DNA from: SHWC01 sp050173345
GTDB taxonomy: Bacteria; Pseudomonadota; Alphaproteobacteria; UBA828
Length of the DNA stretch: 64,000 nucleotides
Direction of reading: 5' to 3'
NCBI GenBank assembly: GCA_050173345.1
Contig: JBFXKW010000002.1
Location: 62,001-126,000 of the forward strand
Shown: in pieces, positions 18,377 to 27,052 of the stretch
Layout: every line of letters begins with the position of its first letter
How positions within the stretch are numbered: position 1 is the first letter of the stretch
Made by a program: the position numbers and the translations under genes
The notes under the pieces: generated by a model
Databases searched by the model: none
The model's input: only the letters and a program-made list of their open reading frames with translations
What the model was told of the DNA's origin: nothing

Positions 18377-19774
18377 TCAGGCGTAGCCCGAGCGCTGGAA
18401 CAGCACCTCCACATCCTTCTTCATGTTGGCGCAGGCCTGCTCGGGCTCGGCCTTGCCGGTCACCACGTCGCCGGCATGCTGGGTGATGATCTGGAAGAAC
18501 TCCGGCCCTTCGGCGAACTGCGCGAGGTGATGGCCGTTCGCGATGCCCTGCGCGATCGACTTGAACACCTGGTATTGCGGCTGCGCGCCCCACTCGTTGA
18601 GCAGCGTGGCGTTGGACGGCTGCCCGCCGGCCAGGATGAAGTTCTCCGCGTTCTCCTGCCGGGTGACGAACTTCGCGAAATCGACCATCAGCTCGATGTT
18701 CTTCGACGCCTTCGGGATGGCAAGTCCGAAGCCACCCTTCATGCCGGTCTGCCCGACGTTCTGGTTCGAGCCGCCGATCGGGAAGTCGCGCGACACCAGC
18801 TTGTCGTGGAAGTTCGGGTTCTCCTTCGGGTTCTGCAAAATCATGAAGCCCGACCACATGACCTGCTGGTGCGACACGTCGTTCTTGAACGCCTCGGCGT
18901 TCTCGAACTCCTGGGCGTTGAGCGAGGCCTCGTTCCAGACCTTGGAGAGATCGCGCAGCATGGTCATCGCCGCGAGGTTCTCGGGCGAATCGAGCAGCAC
19001 CTTGCCCGGCGGATTCGCCTCGTTCAGGCGGCCGAAGGCATCCGGCTTGTCGTTCTCGTACCATTTGCCGCCGAAGCCCCACATCATGCCGGTATAGGTC
19101 ATGCCGAGGAACCAGGCGTTGCGCGCGGCGCAGGTCATGAAGCCGGAGCCGGGCTTCGCCGCGTTGAGCTTCTGCGCGTTGGCGAGGATGGTCTCGAAGG
19201 TCGCAGGCTCGGCGAGGCCCTGCGCCTCGAAGACGTCTTTGCGCCACCAGGTCATCATGCAGTTGGCGTCGTGCACGATGGAATAGGGCACGCCGTCCCA
19301 ATCCCAGCTGCCGCGATAGAAATAGGGGACGCCGTTGAGGTAGTAGTCGCGCCACTCGGGATCCTGGTCGAAATACTCGGTGAGCGGCAGCAATTTCGGA
19401 TAGGACTGGCCGATCAGCACCGGGTCGAACAGGTGGGCGTCGAAGTCGCTCGAATCCTCGATCAGGCTGGTGCCGATGCGCTGATAGTGCTCGGCATAGG
19501 GCGACACCAGGACCTCGATCTCGACGTCCTTGTTCTTCTCCATATAGGCCTTGGCGCTCGCCTTGAGCGCCAGCTCCCAGCGCGGCCCGGGCATGGTGGT
19601 CACCACCAGCTTCTTGCTCTGCGCGACCGCGCCGCGCCAGGTCACCGCGCTCGACGCCGCGGCGGCGGCAAGCCCGGCCGCCGCTCCCTTGATCACCGTC
19701 CGGCGCGATACGCCTCCCCTGCCCCTTGTCCCGCCGCCGACCGTGGACTTGGTATCCCCAGACCCGTTCATCAT
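18377..19774 (-). CDS. Extracellular solute-binding protein, family 1 type, Tat-exported
   Basis: 465 residues. The N-terminus carries a twin-arginine signal (SRRTVIKGAAAGLAAAAAS), so the folded protein is exported. The rest has the type-1 solute-binding pattern (ERLRT-less MalE-like fold with WDWDGVPYSIVHDANCMMTW and GGFGLAIPKASKNIELMVDF). It delivers an unknown ligand to the MalFG-like permeases and leads the six-gene operon that ends with pxpC-pxpB. The 124-bp upstream gap (19775-19898) should contain its promoter; an AT-richer stretch is seen near 19798-19825. Confidence 0.87.
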   Translation of the reverse strand: MMNGSGDTKSTVGGGTRGRGGVSRRTVIKGAAAGLAAAAASSAVTWRGAVAQSKKLVVTTMPGPRWELALKASAKAYMEKNKDVEIEVLVSPYAEHYQRIGTSLIEDSSDFDAHLFDPVLIGQSYPKLLPLTEYFDQDPEWRDYYLNGVPYFYRGSWDWDGVPYSIVHDANCMMTWWRKDVFEAQGLAEPATFETILANAQKLNAAKPGSGFMTCAARNAWFLGMTYTGMMWGFGGKWYENDKPDAFGRLNEANPPGKVLLDSPENLAAMTMLRDLSKVWNEASLNAQEFENAEAFKNDVSHQQVMWSGFMILQNPKENPNFHDKLVSRDFPIGGSNQNVGQTGMKGGFGLAIPKASKNIELMVDFAKFVTRQENAENFILAGGQPSNATLLNEWGAQPQYQVFKSIAQGIANGHHLAQFAEGPEFFQIITQHAGDVVTGKAEPEQACANMKKDVEVLFQRSGYA

Positions 19775-19898
19775 GGCCGCCTCCGTGTTGGGCTACGAAA
19801 CGTAAACCGCGTTTTTGATTGCCGTGACGGTAGGGTTCGTTGCCGCCGAGAGTCAACGAGGACGGAGCCGTTCCGAGCGCGCCGTCCTGCGGTGGGCG

Positions 19899-20615
19899 TC
19901 AGGCGCCGAGATAGGTGCTCAGAATCTGCGGGTTGGTCTTGAGATCGTCGGCGCCGCCCTGCCACACGAACTCGCCATGGTCGAGCAGGTAGATATAGTC
20001 GGCGAAGTTCATGACGCGGCTGACATTCTCCTCGACGATCAGGATCGTGCGGCCTTCCTCCTTGAGCGCGCGGATCACCTCATAGATCTGGTCGACGGCG
20101 ATCGGCGCGAGGCCGAGCGAGGGCTCGTCGATCATCAGGAGCCTGCCGCCGCTCATCAGCCCGCGGCCGATCGCGAGCATGCGCCGCTCGCCGCCCGAGA
20201 GCGTGCTCGCTACCTGGCGTTTGCGCTCGTCGAGGCGGGGGAAAATCTGGAAGACCGTGCGCAGCCGCTCGCCGGCCTTGGCGTAGGCGGCGGGCAGGTA
20301 GGCGCCCATCATCAGATTGTCGGCGACGCTCATCTCCGGGAAGACCAGGTCGCCCTGCGGGATGTGCACCAGGCCGAGCTCGACGATCTTCTCAGGCCGC
20401 ACGCCGCCGATCGGCCGCCCGCCGGCGCGGATGCTGCCGCCCATGACCGGGATCAGGCCGGAAATGCAGCGCAGGAGCGTGGTCTTGCCGTGCCCGTTCG
20501 GGCCGATGATGGCGATCGCCGCACCCTCCGCGACGCCGAACGAAACCTCGCGGACCACCGGCTGGCCGTGATAGCCGGCGGTCACGTTCTCGAGTTCCAG
20601 GAAGACGTCACTCAT
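19899..20615 (-). CDS. Branched-chain amino acid/amide-type ABC ATPase (LivF-like), orphan
   Basis: 238 residues from the ATG at 20615, the usual LivF length. Walker A GPNGHGKTTLLR, signature TLSGGERRMLAIGRGLM, Walker B LLMIDEPSLGLAP, and the LivF C-terminal HGEFVWQG. Upstream in-frame codons to 20780 lack homology. No livH, livM, livG or binding-protein gene accompanies it; the only co-directional neighbour is the deacetylase-like gene 88 bp upstream. It may serve a transporter encoded elsewhere or be the remnant of a larger operon. Confidence 0.85.
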   Translation of the reverse strand: MSDVFLELENVTAGYHGQPVVREVSFGVAEGAAIAIIGPNGHGKTTLLRCISGLIPVMGGSIRAGGRPIGGVRPEKIVELGLVHIPQGDLVFPEMSVADNLMMGAYLPAAYAKAGERLRTVFQIFPRLDERKRQVASTLSGGERRMLAIGRGLMSGGRLLMIDEPSLGLAPIAVDQIYEVIRALKEEGRTILIVEENVSRVMNFADYIYLLDHGEFVWQGGADDLKTNPQILSTYLGA

Positions 20616-20703
20616 CAGAGGCTCACCATCATCGTATCGGCTCATTATGACAGGGCTCTTACCGAAATCCATCGGCGCCACCGTGCACCGAACGCCGCCC
20701 GCA

Positions 20704-21591
20704 TCACTTGCCCTTGCGCGGGTTGCGCTTCTTGTATTCGTCGCAAATCTGCTTGAGCGTGACGAAGCGCACGCCGTCATGCCGGCGCATATGGTCGATC
20801 AGCCGCTCGAGCATCATCAGCATCTGCGGATGCCCCGATGCGTCCGGGTGGACGCACGCATTGTAGATGCCCCAGTCATAGTGGCGATAGAGCCAGTCGA
20901 ACTGGTCCTGCCACATCTCGCCGAGATGGCGCGGGCTGACCCAGCCATGGCTGTTCGGGAACTTCTTGACGAACATCACGGGCGGCGCGTCGTCCAGATA
21001 CCAGCTGCACGGGATCTCGACGAGGTCGGTCTCGGGCCCCGGCTTCCACGGCTTCATCCAGACCTCGGCCGGCTTCGAATAGTCGATCTTGGTCCAGCTA
21101 TCGTCGCGGCGCAGATAGTAGGGCGTGTGGTCGTCGCCCATCAGGCTGTGGTCGTATTCGATGCCCTTCTCGATCAGCAGGTCGATGGTGTTCTTGCTGA
21201 GCTCCCACCAGGGCGCGGTGTAGCCCTTGGGGTCCTTGCCGCTGAGCTCTCTAGCGAGCGCGAAGGTCTTGTCGAGCACCGCCGCCTCCTGCTCCCTGGT
21301 CATCGCCAGCGGGTTCTCGTGCGAATAGCCGTGCAGACCGATCTCGTGGCCCGCCTGCACCACCAGCTCGGCCTGCTTCGGGAAGCTCTCGATCGAATGG
21401 CCGGTGATGTCCCAGGTGCCCTTGATCCCGTACTTGTCGTAGAGGTCGAGCAGGCGCGGCACGCCGAGCATGGCGGCATGCACGCCGCGCGAGATATCGC
21501 ACGGCGAATCCTCGCCGCCGAACGAGCCCAGCCAGAGCGACACCGCATCGAAATGGGTGTTGAAGCAAACCAGAATTTCCTTGTCCGCCAT
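20704..21591 (-). CDS. Polysaccharide deacetylase-fold (CE4/NodB) hydrolase, possibly a cyclic imide or amide hydrolase
   Basis: 295 residues. NodB-like motifs: the HFD metal-binding aspartate region near the start (NTHFDAVSL), GHEIGLHGYSHENP (the His-x-x-x-His metal pair) and GYTAPWWELS. No signal peptide, so it is cytoplasmic and unlikely to act on cell-wall polymers. From general knowledge, cytoplasmic members of about 290-300 residues include cyclic imidases and PuuE-type allantoinases. The position next to a LivF ATPase and in a region of amide genes favours that reading. The start at 21591 is preferred over an ATG 135 nt upstream that has no homology. Confidence 0.72.
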   Translation of the reverse strand: MADKEILVCFNTHFDAVSLWLGSFGGEDSPCDISRGVHAAMLGVPRLLDLYDKYGIKGTWDITGHSIESFPKQAELVVQAGHEIGLHGYSHENPLAMTREQEAAVLDKTFALARELSGKDPKGYTAPWWELSKNTIDLLIEKGIEYDHSLMGDDHTPYYLRRDDSWTKIDYSKPAEVWMKPWKPGPETDLVEIPCSWYLDDAPPVMFVKKFPNSHGWVSPRHLGEMWQDQFDWLYRHYDWGIYNACVHPDASGHPQMLMMLERLIDHMRRHDGVRFVTLKQICDEYKKRNPRKGK

Positions 21592-21752
21592 GCCTGTTCC
21601 CCCTGCGTGAACCGAGCCGCCGTCGCGGCGGCCAATATCAGCACGGCCGGGCGCAAGAAGGTAGGCCGTGATTCGCCGCTCAAATCGCTTCGGTTCGGGC
21701 GGTTCACGCTCTACGATGCCGGCCAAACAATCCGATGCATGAGGGAGGCACC

Positions 21753-22226
21753 ATGAGCTCGAAGACGACGGCGACCAAGGAGAACGCGCTCTCGAAGCAG
21801 GAGATCGACGGGCGGCTGTCGAAGACCGCCCTCGCCCGGCTCGCGAGCTACCGCGCGGACGGCATGATCCACCTCACGCCGATCTGGTTCGACTGGAACG
21901 GCAAGGTGTTCCGCCTGACGCTCGGCGCCGGCCGCATCCACCTGAAGAACCTCGCGCGCGATCCGCGCGTCTCGATCCTGATCGACCAGGACCCGCGCCT
22001 CGAAAAAGGCATCGGCGCAGGCGCCTGGGCGATCATGTGCCGCGGCACCGCCACGCTCTCCCAGGACGCCAAGCTGATCCGCGAGGTGACGCACGCGGTG
22101 CTGGTCAAGGCGCTCGGCTCGGCCGAGGCCGACCAGTATACCGAGCCGGTGATGGCGGAAGGCCGCACCATCGTTACCATCACGCCGCAGGACTGGCTGA
22201 CCTGGGACTACAACAAGGCCGACTGA
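21753..22226 (+). CDS. Pyridoxamine 5'-phosphate oxidase-fold flavin/F420-binding protein
   Basis: 157 residues. Split-barrel pattern: RLASYRADGMIHLTPIWFDWNG, then FRLTLGAGRIHLKNLARDPRVSILID is the typical PPOX-class strand order, here quoted in pieces only for orientation: residues 33-80. It likely binds FMN or F420 and catalyses an unknown redox step. The start is set by GAGGGAGG eight nt before the ATG at 21753. It is divergent from the deacetylase-like gene. A GC hairpin follows at 22251-22277. Confidence 0.75.
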   Translation: MSSKTTATKENALSKQEIDGRLSKTALARLASYRADGMIHLTPIWFDWNGKVFRLTLGAGRIHLKNLARDPRVSILIDQDPRLEKGIGAGAWAIMCRGTATLSQDAKLIREVTHAVLVKALGSAEADQYTEPVMAEGRTIVTITPQDWLTWDYNKAD

Positions 22227-22250
22227 CGCATCGGCATCTCGGGCACCACA

Positions 22251-22277
22251 GCCGTGCCGCGCCTCGGGCGGCACGGC
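22251..22277 (+). terminator. GC-rich hairpin after the PPOX-fold gene
   Basis: GCCGTGCCGC-GCCTCGG-GCGGCACGGC: ten-base-pair perfect stem, seven-base loop, 24 bp after the stop at 22226. No T-run follows, so it may work with Rho or only protect the 3' end. Confidence 0.5.
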
Positions 22278-22456
22278 GTCCCATGAGATCGTTGTGTCAA
22301 CGGGCGCAGCAGAACGATCCGCGAAGAAAAGCGCAGCAGTCTCCGCACGGGCTACCGCATCGCCACGGAACTCACCGCCGTCCCTACCGTTGTCATGGCG
22401 GAAGGGGCGGTCGCGCCTTCGTCCTTGGACGATTCCAGCAAAGGAGTTCCGACAGC

Positions 22457-22843
22457 ATGCAACGCACATGGTCAGGCAATCTCGCCGCGCTATCCGCGGC
22501 GGCGGCGATCGCCCTCATGCCGCTGGCCATCCCGGCCGCCGCGCAGGAAGCCGCGCCGGCTGATCCGCCAGCGGCCATGCAGCCCGATGAGAACGACCTG
22601 CGCGCCTTCGCCAACGCCTCGATCGGCGTCGAGGCGCTGTACGACATATGGGAGCCGAGAATTGCGAGGGCCGGCGATGAGCGGGAGGCCGAGCAGATGC
22701 GCCAGCAGGCGGCCGCCGAAATGGAAGCGTTCGTCGAGGAGCAGGGCCTGACTCCCGAGGAATACAACAACATCTACAGGCTGGCGATGGCGGACCCTGA
22801 TCTGGCGGTTCGGATCGAGACGCTGCGACGGCAGATACAGTAG
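22457..22843 (+). CDS. Secreted DUF4168-like protein
   Basis: 128 residues. Signal peptide of about 29 residues (AAAIALMPLAIPAAAQ), then an acidic, helical domain with LTPEEYNNIYRLAMADPDLAVRI, which resembles the C-terminal motif of the DUF4168 family. Function unknown; the family is periplasmic. AAGGAG lies 11 nt before the ATG. It faces the GMC/ABC operon tail-to-tail with a 47-bp gap. The 230-bp stretch upstream of it contains no gene I can support. Confidence 0.65.
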   Translation: MQRTWSGNLAALSAAAAIALMPLAIPAAAQEAAPADPPAAMQPDENDLRAFANASIGVEALYDIWEPRIARAGDEREAEQMRQQAAAEMEAFVEEQGLTPEEYNNIYRLAMADPDLAVRIETLRRQIQ

Positions 22844-22890
22844 CTCGCGGGACCCGACCGAAGCAGGCGGCAGCGCCTCTCCGGCCCAGC

Positions 22891-23973
22891 TCAGAGCCTG
22901 CGCCCGGTCTCGACGTCGAAGAGCTGGACGCGGTCGGGCCGCGGGATGAGCGTTGCCGGGCTGCCGACCGCGGGCAGCACGTGGCTGCGGCCCACGATGA
23001 TGCAAAGCCGCTGCCCGCCCTGCCGGCCATAGACCTCGGTGTCGCGGCCGGTCATCTCCACGGTCTCGACCGTGACCGGGATGCCGCCCGGCACGCCGGA
23101 GCCTTCCGCGATCGCGAAATCCTCCGGCCGCACCCCGAGGATCACCGCGCGCCCATCGGATGCCGCGGGCGCGTTCGAGACGCCGACCGCCGTGCCGTCC
23201 TCCAGCACCACCGCGGGGCTGCCGTTCTCGATGCGCAAGCGTCCGGGCAGCAGGTTCATCGAGGGCGAGCCGATGAACTGGGCGACGAAGAGGTTCGCCG
23301 GCCTGTCGTAGAGCTCGGCCGGCGTGCCGACCTGCTCGATGCGCCCCTCGCACAAGACGACGATGCGGTCGGCCAGGGTCATGCCCTCGATCTGGTCATG
23401 CGTCACGTAGATCATGGTGGTGCGCAGGCGCTGGTGCAGCGCGCGGATTTCGGCGCGCATCTGGACGCGGAGCTGGGCGTCGAGGTTGGAGAGCGGCTCG
23501 TCGAACAGGAAGGCCTCCGGCTCGCGCACCATGGCGCGCCCCATCGCGACGCGCTGCTTCTGGCCGCCCGACAGCTTGGTCGGCCGGCGCGCCAGCAGGT
23601 CGCCGATCTGCAGGATTTCGGCCGCCGCGCCGATGCGCCGGTCGATCTCGTCCCTGGGCAGGCCGCGCAGCTTCAGCCCGAACGCCATGTTGCCGTAGAC
23701 GCTCATGTGGGGATAGAGCGCGTAGTTCTGGAACACCATGGCGATGTTGCGGTCGCGCTCGCGCACCTCGTTGACCACGCGATCGCCGATCCGGATCACG
23801 CCGCCGCTCAGCTCTTCGAGGCCGGCGATGAGGCGAAGCAGCGTCGACTTGCCGCAACCCGAAGGCCCGACCAGCACGACGAACTCCTCGTCCTCGATCG
23901 CGATGTCGATGCCGTGCAGCACCTCGATGCTGCCGAACCGCTTGACCGCGCCCTCGACCGAGATCGACGCCAT
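22891..23973 (-). CDS. ABC transporter ATP-binding protein, CUT1/MalK-UgpC type
   Basis: 360 residues. Walker A GPSGCGKSTLLR near 37-48, signature LSGGQKQRVAMGRAM, Walker B FLFDEPLSNLD, H-loop VTHDQIEGM, and a TOBE-type C-terminal domain with ILGVRPEDF. Last gene of the operon that starts with the binding protein at 29352. The 9-bp spacing from the GMC oxidoreductase gene shows it belongs with that cluster. Confidence 0.9.
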   Translation of the reverse strand: MASISVEGAVKRFGSIEVLHGIDIAIEDEEFVVLVGPSGCGKSTLLRLIAGLEELSGGVIRIGDRVVNEVRERDRNIAMVFQNYALYPHMSVYGNMAFGLKLRGLPRDEIDRRIGAAAEILQIGDLLARRPTKLSGGQKQRVAMGRAMVREPEAFLFDEPLSNLDAQLRVQMRAEIRALHQRLRTTMIYVTHDQIEGMTLADRIVVLCEGRIEQVGTPAELYDRPANLFVAQFIGSPSMNLLPGRLRIENGSPAVVLEDGTAVGVSNAPAASDGRAVILGVRPEDFAIAEGSGVPGGIPVTVETVEMTGRDTEVYGRQGGQRLCIIVGRSHVLPAVGSPATLIPRPDRVQLFDVETGRRL

Positions 23974-23982
23974 GGCGCTGCC

Positions 23983-25644
23983 TCAGGCCGCACCCGCGAG
24001 CGGCCGGTCGGCACGCCGCAGCGTTTCGAAGTTCTCGGCGAGATGGTGCGCGGCGCGATAGGCGAGCGCGCAGAGCGTGCTGGTCGGGTTCACCGCGCCG
24101 CCGGTCGCGAACACGCTGCCGTCGGTGATGAAGAGGTTGGGGCAGTCCCATGCCTGGTGCCAGCGGTTGACCACCGAGCTCGACGGGTCGTCCCCCATGC
24201 GCGCCGTGCCGAGCAGGTGCCAGGCCGGCGGCGCATAGCGCCCGGTGGCATCGCGGAACGGGTTGACCTTGATATCGAAGGCGCCGATGGCGCGGGCGAA
24301 CCCGACGGCGCGGTCGATGCCGAACCGGGCGAGCCGCGAATCGTTGCGGCACATGCCGTAGCTGATGCGGGGCGCGGGTAGACCAGAAGAATCGGTCAGC
24401 GTCTCGGACAGCGTGACGCGGTTGTCCGGCCGCGGCAGGTCGTCGCCCACGATCAGGACGCACAGGCCATGGCCGAAATGGCGCGCCATCCATTCATGGT
24501 GCTCGGCGCCCCACGGCACCACATTGCCGGAATGCGAGCCGAGCGCCTGATAGCCCGCACCGTTCAGCCGGCAGAGATGCAGGGTGACGCCGTTGACGAA
24601 GCCGCGGCTCGTGTCGGTCTCTGCGAACTCCTCGCAGATCAGCACAGCCGAGACGATGCCCTTGTGCGAATCGGTCGGCGCATCGACCCAGCACTCGACG
24701 ATGCCGAGCGTATGGTGCATCAGGTTGCGCCCGACCTGGTCCGAGCTGTTGGCGAGCCCGCGCGGATGGCGCGTGCCTTCTGATAGCAGCAGCAGGCGGG
24801 ACGTGCCGACGCCGTTCGCCGCGAGGATCACGGCCGCGCCTGGCTGGAAGTGGCGCACGCCGGTGTGGCGGTCGACATAGACGACGCCGGTGGCGCGGCC
24901 GTCCGCATCGGTCTCGACGCGCTCGGCGCGGGCCCCGGTCCGCAGTTCAGCACCGGCGACCAGCGCGCGCGGCCAATGGGTGACCGCCATGTCGGCGAGC
25001 GAACCGCGCGGGCAGCCGTTCTGGCAGTTGCCGCAATTGTTGCAGGCGGACCGCCCGTCATACGGCTCGGCGACGATGGCGCACGGCATCGGCCACCAAT
25101 GCCAGCCGAGCCTGTCGAAGCCGCGCGCGGCGATCGGGCCGAACGGCCCGGGCGCGTTCGGCACGGTCTGGAACGGCCCGCGCGGCGGCATCGCCGGATC
25201 GCCGCTCCAGCCCCCGACGCCGCAGGCGCAATCGGCCGTCTCGAAATAGGGCGAAAGGTCCTCGTAGCTGATCGGCCAGTCGGGCGCGAGGCCGTGCTCC
25301 ATTCCTTTCCGGAAGTCGGACGGCCTGAGACGCGGCCAGGTCGCGGTGTAGATGCCGGTGCCGCCGCCGACGCCGTTCCACATCAGCGTGCTCTCGTCGG
25401 CGGATTCGACCGGATAGTCGTGCGCCTGCGCGCGTACATTGGGCGAAGTCGACCAGTCGGTCAGGCGGTGCCACTCCCAATCCGTGCGGTAATGCGGCCG
25501 GTCTTCCGGCGCGAACCATGGCCCCTGCTCGAGGCAGACCACCTTGAGCCCGCGCTCGGCGAGCACCAGCGCGGGGATCGCGCCGCCCGACCCGGCGCCG
25601 ACGATGACGACGTCGGCGCTGTCATGCCGCGCCGAGCCGCTCAT
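23983..25644 (-). CDS. GMC-family FAD oxidoreductase with Cys-rich cluster (gluconate/sugar dehydrogenase-like large subunit)
   Basis: 553 residues. FAD-binding Rossmann motif VVIVGAGSGGAIPA near 12-25, GMC block NGVGGGTGIYTATW, and the C-terminal FITDGSVFATGGAVNPTST with the active-site region around HLLGTARMG. Between them lies CNNCGNCQNGCP (about residues 193-204), a four-Cys arrangement suggesting an iron-sulfur cluster, as seen in some multi-subunit sugar dehydrogenases. No signal peptide. Start ATG at 25644 overlaps the stop of the small-subunit gene by 4 nt. The substrate is likely the compound imported by the same operon. Confidence 0.85.
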   Translation of the reverse strand: MSGSARHDSADVVIVGAGSGGAIPALVLAERGLKVVCLEQGPWFAPEDRPHYRTDWEWHRLTDWSTSPNVRAQAHDYPVESADESTLMWNGVGGGTGIYTATWPRLRPSDFRKGMEHGLAPDWPISYEDLSPYFETADCACGVGGWSGDPAMPPRGPFQTVPNAPGPFGPIAARGFDRLGWHWWPMPCAIVAEPYDGRSACNNCGNCQNGCPRGSLADMAVTHWPRALVAGAELRTGARAERVETDADGRATGVVYVDRHTGVRHFQPGAAVILAANGVGTSRLLLLSEGTRHPRGLANSSDQVGRNLMHHTLGIVECWVDAPTDSHKGIVSAVLICEEFAETDTSRGFVNGVTLHLCRLNGAGYQALGSHSGNVVPWGAEHHEWMARHFGHGLCVLIVGDDLPRPDNRVTLSETLTDSSGLPAPRISYGMCRNDSRLARFGIDRAVGFARAIGAFDIKVNPFRDATGRYAPPAWHLLGTARMGDDPSSSVVNRWHQAWDCPNLFITDGSVFATGGAVNPTSTLCALAYRAAHHLAENFETLRRADRPLAGAA

Positions 25645-26225
25645 CGGCGGTCCTTCCGCGTGCCTTGCGACAGCGGGCCGCGGCCGGATTCGACGCCGAG
25701 CCGCTCGTCGATGATCTCGGGCGCCAACGGGTCGGACGGCAGGGCGTCGAGCGCGACGCGCCTCACCGCTTCGGTCGGCACGAAGCCGCCGCGGCCATGG
25801 CGCGGCGCCTGGAACGCGTCGCCCGGGTCGAACGGCGCGAGCGCATAGCCGTCCGGCAGCGGCGCGTGATTGTAGACGTGACCCAAGGACCGCAAGGACT
25901 GCACGACGAGCGGGCTCTCGTAATAGGCGAGATACGCGATCATGCGCACGCGCCCGAACAAGTCCACATCCTCCGCGGCGAGCCGCTCGACGACTGCGCG
26001 CCGCGCCTCCGGGGCGAGTGCCGCGAGCGGGCCGCCATGAGCCGCGAGGCGGGCCGCCAGTCGGGATAGCGCCTCCGCGCCGGCGAGTGCGCGCAGCCGA
26101 TCGGCGAACACGCCGTGCAGGCCGACCTCGCTCGCCGAGGGAAAGCGCTCGTCGCCCGGCAACAGCGTGTTGAGCAACGCGCGCAGCTCGGCGGCAAGCT
26201 CGCGTGGCGACGGCTCTTTCGTCAT
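25641..26225 (-). CDS. Gluconate 2-dehydrogenase subunit 3-like small subunit
   Basis: 194 residues, helical, without cysteine-rich motifs. The pattern LLNTLLPGDERFPSASEVGLH with a later YYESPLVVQSLRSLG is that of small partner subunits of GMC dehydrogenases. Most such subunits carry a Tat signal that carries the complex to the periplasm; here there is none, so the complex should stay in the cytoplasm unless exported otherwise. It overlaps the permease gene upstream and the GMC gene downstream by 4 nt each. Confidence 0.68.
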   Translation of the reverse strand: MTKEPSPRELAAELRALLNTLLPGDERFPSASEVGLHGVFADRLRALAGAEALSRLAARLAAHGGPLAALAPEARRAVVERLAAEDVDLFGRVRMIAYLAYYESPLVVQSLRSLGHVYNHAPLPDGYALAPFDPGDAFQAPRHGRGGFVPTEAVRRVALDALPSDPLAPEIIDERLGVESGRGPLSQGTRKDRR

Positions 26226-27052
26226 CGCGACGCACCCCCTGCGGTGAGGCCGCGCACCAGCCAGCGCTGGAAGAACACGGCGAGAAAATAGATCGGCACG
26301 ATGCCGGCGAGCGAGGCCACCGCCATCTGGCCGTAACGGAGCTGCCGGTCGCCCTGATAGAGCGAGAGGCCGACCGGCAGGGTCTGCGTAGCTTCGCTGC
26401 GGGTGAGGAACGAGGCGAGCAGGAACTCATTATAGGAGAGGATCATGCAGATGATCCCGGTGCTCACGATGCCGGGCGCGATCAGCGGCACGACGATGCG
26501 CACGAGCGTGGTGAACTGGCCGGCGCCGTCGAGCCGCGCGGCCTCCTCGATCTCGCCCGGCAGGCGGCGCACGAAGCTCGAGAGCAGCCAGAACGCGACC
26601 GGCAGATTCATCACGCCGTAGACCAGCGCCATGCCGAACTGCGTGTTGGCGAGACCGATATGGCGCAGCAGAAAGAAGAGCGGAAACAGCGCGACGATCG
26701 GCGGCGCCACATAGGTCGCGAGGATGAAGGAGGGCAGCAGCCCGCCGCCGAGCCTGTGGCGCACGATGGCATGGGTCGCCGGCACCGCGATCAGAAGGGT
26801 GATCGCCGCGCCGAGCAGCGCGCAGATCGCCGAGTTGCGGAGATACGTCGGCACCTTCACCGAGCGCCAGGCATCCGGGTAGTTCTGCCAGAACGCCTCG
26901 CTCGGCAGGAAGTTGCTGGTCGCGATGTCGGCCTGCGACTTGAGCGAGACCATGACGAGGAAGACCAGCGGAAAGACGAAGAAGAGCAGCACCGCGCCGG
27001 TCGCGGCGGCGCGGCCGGCGCTCAGCGCGCCGCGGCTGGCGCGCGGACTCAA
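26222..27052 (-). CDS. ABC transporter inner-membrane permease, MalG type
   Basis: 276 residues from a TTG at 27052 whose bases overlap the stop of the upstream permease (TTGA). No ATG or GTG fits better, and the long in-frame extension upstream is shadow sequence. Six membrane segments; EAA loop IEEAARLDGAGQFTTLVRIV. Forms a channel with the MalF-like protein. Confidence 0.85.
   Translation of the reverse strand: MSPRASRGALSAGRAAATGAVLLFFVFPLVFLVMVSLKSQADIATSNFLPSEAFWQNYPDAWRSVKVPTYLRNSAICALLGAAITLLIAVPATHAIVRHRLGGGLLPSFILATYVAPPIVALFPLFFLLRHIGLANTQFGMALVYGVMNLPVAFWLLSSFVRRLPGEIEEAARLDGAGQFTTLVRIVVPLIAPGIVSTGIICMILSYNEFLLASFLTRSEATQTLPVGLSLYQGDRQLRYGQMAVASLAGIVPIYFLAVFFQRWLVRGLTAGGASR

Noticed and set aside
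19775..19898. Guanidine (ykkC-type) riboswitch before the importer-PxpBC operon
   Set aside because: The leader has loosely similar pieces but none of the conserved core in the right order.
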